Positions 58,750-64,000 of a DNA stretch of 64,000 bases are shown piece by piece. The stretch lies in the NCBI GenBank assembly GCA_023053685.1, contig JALIGW010000001.1:47969859-48033858 (forward strand), given 5' to 3'. The translations under genes were made by a program, and so were the position numbers. This DNA comes from Diadophis punctatus similis (taxonomy: Eukaryota > Chordata > Lepidosauria > Squamata > Dipsadidae). The notes under the pieces were generated by a model, which did not search any database, was not told where the DNA came from, and saw only the letters and a program-made list of their open reading frames with translations. The first letter of the stretch is position 1. Each line of letters opens with the position of its first letter.

Positions 58750-60050
58750 GAATTTCAAAGTCACCTGTTACCAAAACCAATTAATGTTCCTGAGGATTTA
58801 CTTTAAGATTAGAATATAAGATTTTCCTGTTTGGAAATGTACAGTATGGTTGTCCTGCATGTTCAGCAGTGATGCTGATATGTTGAATGTTCCTTTGGTT
58901 TTAATGTAGAATTAATTTATTTCCCAATCTTTCATTATGGCACTTCTATACAGTTATATGGAATTTTTCCTTTATTTTTTTCAACGAAGCAAATCTATTC
59001 TATAGCATAGCTATATTTCAAATGTTCAGAGGAAGACGACAAGCCATTGAGGTGCCAGGAGAACCTTAATTATCTAGATATTTGGGGAGTATAAGATTAG
59101 CAACAACTGGATATTATAATAATAACAAAATTCACTCAGTTCTTGGGAAGATGGGAGAAGTTTATAAGAAGCACCAATTTCCTTGTAAATCCACATTTAA
59201 AGACTTTTTGGTTGCAAAAAAATGAACAGATGTACTACCAATGTTATTGAAACAGCTATACAGAAATACAGATGGTTAAACAGAGCACCCTTTTAACATT
59301 GACACAGGTTTGGTCTGCTTTAACCTTTATTAGAAATCAATGCTTTCCTCTAAAACAGGAACTTATTCTGCAGAACTGGCATTCAGACTATTTACTTTCC
59401 TTGTGAGTGCACGCACAACACTCTGCACTGACTTTATTTCCTAGAGTTGCTTTTGAAGGTCACTACTGCCAGTTGTCAGTATGGAAGGCACAGTATGTAT
59501 TAAGCAGGTCATTCGCTTCTCCTGGTTGAAAATAATCAATTTCTTCTGTCTTTTGTCCTTGCGCCACCCTACCAGCTTTTCTTTGATTCTGTTCCTCTCC
59601 GGTCCCACTACTCATCCCAGTTCCTCAGGTCAGGACCAGCAAGGCTCCTATTCTCTCTGCCAGCTGCTTTCTCCATTGATATGTTTGCTGCCAACCAAAC
59701 CGCCTTATTTTCTTGCACTCCCAGATTGGCCCTCCTGCCTCTTTCAGTACAAGATGGAATCCCTACTGAGCAAGCTTTGCTATAAGGAGGGGGACACCTG
59801 TCCTCCATTCTTCCTTTTTGTTTAATGCTGTTGCCAAGAGAGAAAATACCTCCCCATTCTAAATTCCTTCTTACTTCTTTAATCTTCTTCACTCCTTTTT
59901 CTGCTTTCCTGCCAAGACTCTTTTACCTTTTTGGCTAAAGTTATCCCTTTTATAGACTCCTTCCTTAACTTTCTCTTTCAGTTTAACACACTTTCTGCAT
60001 TTTGACTGCTTAGGAAAAATCCCCTCTCATCCAGAATCTCTCCTTGATGT
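58750..60050. other. Intronic or unclassified repeat sequence
   Basis: The part from about 59400 is CT-rich with a 114-codon plus frame (59481-59825) and a 94-codon minus frame. Neither has a recognisable domain. The (TTG)n tract and the LINE-like 3' tail that follow suggest a LINE 3' region. Confidence 0.35.
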
Positions 60051-60054
60051 TGGG

Positions 60055-60055
60055 G

Positions 60056-60102
<47 letters not shown>
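60055..60102. repeat. (TTG)n microsatellite
   Basis: About 16 TTG triplets; the translated poly-Asn frame across it is an artefact. Confidence 0.95.
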
Positions 60103-60103
<1 letters not shown>

Positions 60104-60224
60104 TGGCTGCAGTAATAACAGCAGTGCCTGCTATTATTATCCTGTCCCATCTCCAAGGAGCCTTTTTCTCTGATTTCTATAAGAACTGTGACTTTATGGC
60201 AACTTGTATGCCATTGTTTTACAG

Positions 60225-60290
60225 CCACCCAGTTGCTTTTTGTGGGATGGGCAACCATATAAATTTGATTAATAAATAAATGAATATGTT
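60225..60290 (+). mobile_element. LINE 3' terminus (L2/CR1-like)
   Basis: TGGGATGGGCAACCATATAA followed by ATTTGATTAATAAATAAATG is a typical LINE 3' end with an (AAAT)n tail. Confidence 0.5.
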
Positions 60291-60549
60291 CTTGTTACAG
60301 AACTTTGCATCAAAACTTTAACTCTCTTAGGTATTCCTAAACTCTAATCACAATTGAAGTGTGCACATATACGAGAAATACATTGGATTTATTCCCACAG
60401 TATGCTTAAGGGGGGATATGGTATTGTGGGAACACCAAAAGGATGTCAATCCACAAATTAATTAACCCCCCATCAGATTACATTTAGCCTCAAACAGATG
60501 AAGTGGCACAGTCTCTACCCAGTCAATTATGTCCTGGGAATGTCTAGAC

Positions 60550-60682
60550 CAGGGATGTCAAACCCGATCGCATCGCAGGCTGTATCGTGACGTACCAGGA
60601 TTGTTTTTGCGCTTGTGGAGCCAAGATGGGCGTGGCCTGCACAGGCATATCTGGCCCGTGGACCGCGTGTTTGGCACCCCTG
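60550..60682. mobile_element. hAT-like MITE, CAGGGGTGTCAAACTC family
   Basis: The left end is CAGGGATGTCAAACCC and the right end TGTTTGGCACCCCTG. It is flanked by a perfect 8 bp duplication GTCTAGAC (60542-60549 and 60683-60690), itself a palindrome. It matches 29292-29411. Confidence 0.9.
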
Positions 60683-60782
60683 GTCTAGACCCACTCAAAT
60701 AACCTATTTTCCAGAAAACAAATTAGAGAGAAAAAACAGACCCTTTTCTTAGAGAATTAATTGACATAAGTCTGGCAATGTA

Positions 60783-60783
60783 T

Positions 60784-60815
<32 letters not shown>

Positions 60816-60840
60816 TTTTGTTTGTTTGTTTGTTTGTTTT
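60783..60840. repeat. (TTGC)n/(TTTG)n microsatellite
   Basis: A TTGC run passes into a TTTG run. Confidence 0.93.
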
Positions 60841-61500
60841 ATAAGCTGCCCTTCTCACTGTTGCAGTGATTTTGTGTGACTTACAAAATGATAAAAAGGT
60901 ACGAAAGATAATACAAAAGGATTAAAATTAAGAAGATGAAATAAACTAAAAACCAAGAAAACACTCAACACGGGGGTCTTAGAAGACATTTTCCAAATGT
61001 TGATTATCTGCAAGTGTTAAGATATGAGAATTGCTGATGGCTTGCCAAGATGGAAAGTTCTAATATCTTCCTGCAGAAAGTAAGTGGGGATTTTGCATTC
61101 CCAAAAGGGTGATTTTGGGCCCAGTTAGTTTGATCACATGCTGTGGGAATCACTTTAACTGTTCCAAAGCAAACACCTAAATATCATGTAGGACAGATAA
61201 ACTTCACTGTGTCTTGCTCCTATGGAATGCACTGTCTCCCTCCTGGGAATCCAGACTACATTCCATCACACATAGGGTTATGATGAAAACTCAGCCCAGG
61301 TACTATTATTCATTAAAAAAAAAAATTAATGAAGATGCTTTAAACTATCTGCAGGGTGTGAGAACAGAAAAGAAAGGACACATTTCAAACTTGGCAGAAC
61401 AAAGAAGAAAAGCAATTTTAAAAAAGAAATTGATACTTTTAATCAAACAGCCCTTGCTTGATGGATGATACCAACGAAAGTCAGACAGTAAACTGTACAG
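60841..61500. other. Intronic sequence, possible LINE relic
   Basis: The phrase TATAAGCTGCCCTTCTCACTG after the microsatellite suggests an old LINE 3' end on the minus strand. The frame at 61214-61468 shows LLWNALSPSWESR, faintly like LINE C-termini. The evidence is weak. Confidence 0.3.
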
Positions 61501-61639
61501 CCTTTGATGGCAAACCTTTTTTTGTTTGCATGCCAAAAGGGGGGGGCACATGGGGGGCATGTGCATGGCCACACCCATAATTCCATGCGGGGGGCCCGCG
61601 CATGCACGTGTGACCCCCCACACGCTATGCCACGCCCAT

Positions 61640-62165
61640 TATTCGCTCTCCCCAGGCTTCAGAGTGTTTCTAGGAGCCTGGGGACGGTGAAAACAGCCTT
61701 CCCCATCCCCCCAGAGGCCCTCCAGAGGCAGAAAATGGCCCATTTGCCAACTTCCGGTTGAACCGGAAGGCCCGTGTTTTTGCTCTCCCCAAGCACCAGA
61801 GATTTTCTAGGACCCTGGGGAGGGCAAAAATGGCATTCCCCACCCCCCCGGAGGTCCTCCAGAGGCCGGAAACGTTCCATTTGCCAACTTCTGGTTGAAC
61901 CTGAAGTTCCGTTTTTTTGCTCTCCCCAGGCTTCAGAGCCTTTCTAGGAGCCTGGGGAGGGCAAAAATGGCCTCCCCCCGGAGGCCCTCTGGAGGCCAGA
62001 AATGGCTCATTTCAAGTTGGGAAACGGGCCATTTCTGGCCTCCGGAGGGCCTCCGGAGGGTGGGGAAGGCCATTTTCGCCCTCCCCAGGCTCCTAGAAAG
62101 GCTCTGGAGCTTGGGGAGAGCAAAAAACAGCCTTCCCCACCCCTTCCGGAGGCTGAAAAAAGGCT
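61640..62165. repeat. Tandem units of about 138 bp plus an inverted unit
   Basis: GCTCTCCCCAGGCTTCAGAG-type starts recur at about 61644, 61783 and 61920. Each is followed by CTGGGGAGGGCAAAAATGGC and CGGAGG.CCTC. A reversed unit follows to about 62160. Plus and minus frames through it give similar proteins, as expected for inverted repeats. Confidence 0.78.
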
Positions 62166-62193
62166 GTTTACTCACTCCCAGTGGGCCCAGAAG

Positions 62194-62976
62194 TAAAGTG
62201 ACCAGATATTTCTTTTTAAGCGGGACGGGGGGGCGGGCCCGCCTGGGCGCCGCCATTTGTTTTGCCCTCTGCGCATGCACAGAACACTGCGCATGTGCAG
62301 AGGGCAAAATACAGCAAATGTCGGTGTCCAGGTGGGGGGGGAGGCGGGAGGCCTTTCCTCGCCTCCCGCCTCCCCTTCGGGAGCCGGCAGCCCTTCAGGA
62401 GGCCTTTCCTCGCCTCCCACCTCCCCTTCGGGAGCTGCCCTGGGGCCGGGCTGGCAAGCAATGAACGGGAGGCAGGGAAAGGAGGCAGCCGGCAGCTTAC
62501 CTGCTCCAGGCATCCAAGCGCCGCGGTCGCCCGGTCGCCCGCCCAGCCCCAGGGCAACGGCGGCAGCAAGGCGACGGGGGGAAGGAAGGGGAGGGGGACG
62601 AGGAAGGGCTGTTTGCGCCGCCGGAGGGGCCGCTCGTGAGCTCAAAGCGGCGACGTCTCCTCGTCCCTCACCCCTCCCAACAGCAGCATCCCAACAGCAG
62701 CGGCACCTCCGAGGGCGGGGCTAGGGATGGGGCGGGGGAAGGAGAGGAGGAGCAGCCCCCCTTCCCCCTCCCCCCAGCAGGCAGCCGCCTCGCTGGAATT
62801 CCGCCCGACTTGCTTCCGGTACCTCTCTTTTGCTTCCCCTGTTAAGGTGACCAGACGTCCCGCTGTTTCGGCATTCTTTTCAAAAAAGCGGGACTTTTTG
62901 AAAAGAATGCGGGACACGGGACACACGCTTGAAAAGCGTGTCTGTCCCGCCAAAAGCGGGACGTCTGGTCACCTTA
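62194..62976 (-). mobile_element. hAT-like CpG-rich element, TAAGGTGACCAGAC ends, copy 2 (nested)
   Basis: The left end is TAAAGTGACCAGATA and the right end CGGGACGTCTGGTCACCTTA. It is flanked by a perfect 8 bp duplication CCCAGAAG (62186-62193 and 62977-62984). It is the reverse orientation of 43872-44644. The right 134 bp (62843-62976) form the same internal palindrome with a third terminal sequence. The CpG-rich frames up to 157 codons have no known domain. Confidence 0.9.
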
Positions 62977-63329
62977 CCCAGAAGGCCCGAAAATCAGATA
63001 GCTGGTGCACGCATGCGCACCAAACCTGAGCTCGCATGCCCACCAATATGGCAGCGCGTGCCACTTGTGGCACGCATGCCATAGGTTCGCCATCACGGGC
63101 CTATTTGCTTCCTACTTACTCTTCCCAAGTATTTAACAAGTAAATAAACACTACAGAAATAGCTCAAGAATCCCCAGAATTTTCTCATGTGAATTAATAA
63201 GCATGATAAAACTAGCTCTGAACTGTATCTTGATCAGAAAGCTAAGTAAATAAATAAATAAAATAAAGCTTGGAAGTTTTTATTTTGGAGACATATACTT
63301 CAGAAACAATGTATTTTTACAGGAGCTAA

Positions 63330-63482
63330 TCAAACAGCTGGCCAAGAGATGGAGCTCTTGCCTCACAATCAGGAGGTTGTGAGTTTGATCCTAGGTAGAG
63401 GCAGATGTAGGGTCTCCTGCTTGGGCAGGGGGTTGGACTAGAAGATGACCTGCAAGGTCCCTTCCAACTCTGTTAATCTGTT
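63330..63482 (+). mobile_element. tRNA-derived SINE with CR1-like tail
   Basis: A tRNA-like head (GCTGGCCAAGAGATGGAGCT, GGTTGTGAGTTTGATCC) is joined to a CR1 3' end (GGGGGTTGGACTAGAAGATG, AAGGTCCCTTCCAACTCTGT). The shared tail suggests mobilisation by CR1 machinery. Confidence 0.75.
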
Positions 63483-63491
63483 AGCTCCATA

Positions 63492-63722
63492 ATCTGGCTG
63501 CGGTGGTGAAGTGGTTAGAATGCAGTATTGCAGGCTAATTCTGCTGATTGCTGGAGGTTTGATCCTCACTGGCTCAAGGTTGACTTCGCCTTCCATCCTT
63601 CCGAGGTCGGTAAAATGAGGACCCAGATTGTTGGGGAAAATATGCTGACTCTGTAAACCGCTTTAGAGAGGGGCTATAAAGCTCTGTGAAGCGGTATATC
63701 TAAGTGCTATTGCTATTATCAA
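63492..63722 (+). mobile_element. tRNA-derived SINE, full-length
   Basis: The head is GCTGCGGTGGTGAAGTGGTT, the body TGACTTCGCCTTCCATCCTT and TAAAATGAGGACCCAGATTG, and the tail ends CTAAGTGCTATTGCTATT. It directly follows the CR1-tailed SINE. Same family as 12399-12634. Confidence 0.88.
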
Positions 63723-64000
63723 GCAGTTTATGTTTCAATGCAAGAGTTCATTTTTGTTGCTCCAGCCAGTTTCCATCCTTGGGTTCTCAATATCATCTGA
63801 CACATCAACATCCATTCTCCTCAGGGAAGTGCTTTGGCTGAGCACTTCCTGAGACTAGAGATTCCAATTACAAAAATGGCAAGTTAGACTTTCATTTGGC
63901 TGTTTACTGGTTGCCAGTGCTTATTATACTCAGAATGCATAAGGCCTGCTTGTTTTCAAAGGCAAATAATGAAACTCAGGCTCACGTTAATAAAATACCC
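63723..64000. other. Intronic sequence, no gene recognised
   Basis: Nothing recognised to the end of the window. Confidence 0.5.

Larger units (their letters stand above)
61503..63096. mobile_element. Long hAT-like element, CAGTGATGGCGAACC family, with nested element
   Basis: The left end TTGATGGCAAACC and right end GGTTCGCCATCACGG match the terminal repeats of 25425-25953, and subterminal GTGGCACGCATGCCATAGG is shared. The interior holds tandem/inverted units (61640-62170) and a nested 783 bp element (62194-62976). A clean 8 bp target duplication could not be read because the left end is eroded. Confidence 0.7.

Noticed and set aside
59481..59825. 114-codon frame in CT-rich sequence
   Set aside because: Composition bias, a matching frame on the other strand, and no recognisable domain.
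60010..60258. Poly-Asn open frame
   Set aside because: Translation of the (TTG)n tract.
61895..62724. 189-, 157- and 155-codon frames
   Set aside because: They run across nested repeat boundaries and repeat the ~138 bp units; composition artefacts.

Overview
This window is vertebrate nuclear DNA, almost certainly from a squamate reptile and most likely a snake. The evidence is the repeat content. A CR1 LINE 3' end runs straight into an (AATAG)n microsatellite (33838-34398). There are BovB/RTE, L2-like, CR1 and Penelope-like relics, several tRNA-derived SINE families typical of squamates, a Ty3/gypsy-like gag relic, and many short palindromic DNA transposons. There are no bacterial-type operons, RNA genes or CRISPR arrays.

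Only one host gene can be supported: HHAT (hedgehog acyltransferase, an MBOAT-family ER membrane enzyme), on the + strand. Two consecutive internal coding exons are present, at 28898-29099 and 41276-41420. They encode the equivalent of human residues 348-464 and include the catalytic histidine of the MBOAT core (human His379) in a YWHG motif. The 12,176 bp intron between them is complete. Positions 1-28897 are the 3' part of the preceding intron, and 41421 to the end is the 5' part of the next one. I did not find the short last coding exon (about 30 residues in human) or any earlier exon. The second exon appears to end in a non-canonical GC splice donor in a strong AAG|GCAAGT context.

Layout. 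1-28.9 kb (upstream intron): a TA-flanked 1.7 kb element with a CpG-rich core (969-2673), hAT-like MITEs, BovB fragments, a SINE nested in a Tigger-like MITE (12173-12810), a CR1 end, a 110 bp hairpin (14421-14530), a solo LTR (20113-20388), a Penelope GIY-YIG relic (26895-27390), and a CR1 ORF2 C-terminus ending about 135 bp before the first HHAT exon. 29.1-41.3 kb (middle intron): a hAT MITE, a SINE, a gypsy gag relic, a 2.2 kb L2-like reverse transcriptase inserted inside a CR1 end, a snake-type CR1 with its microsatellite, and a 2.5 kb hAT element with a smaller family member nested in it. 41.4-64 kb (downstream intron): several more hAT-like elements, including two inverted copies of a 780 bp CpG-rich element 17.5 kb apart, plus SINEs, L2 relics and microsatellites.

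The most reliable new observations are structural. Twelve hAT-like elements have perfect 8 bp target-site duplications readable in the raw sequence, so their ends are defined to the base. Several nesting events give a relative insertion order. I see no evidence of a new multi-gene system here; the open frames in the CpG-rich repeats look like by-products of base composition.
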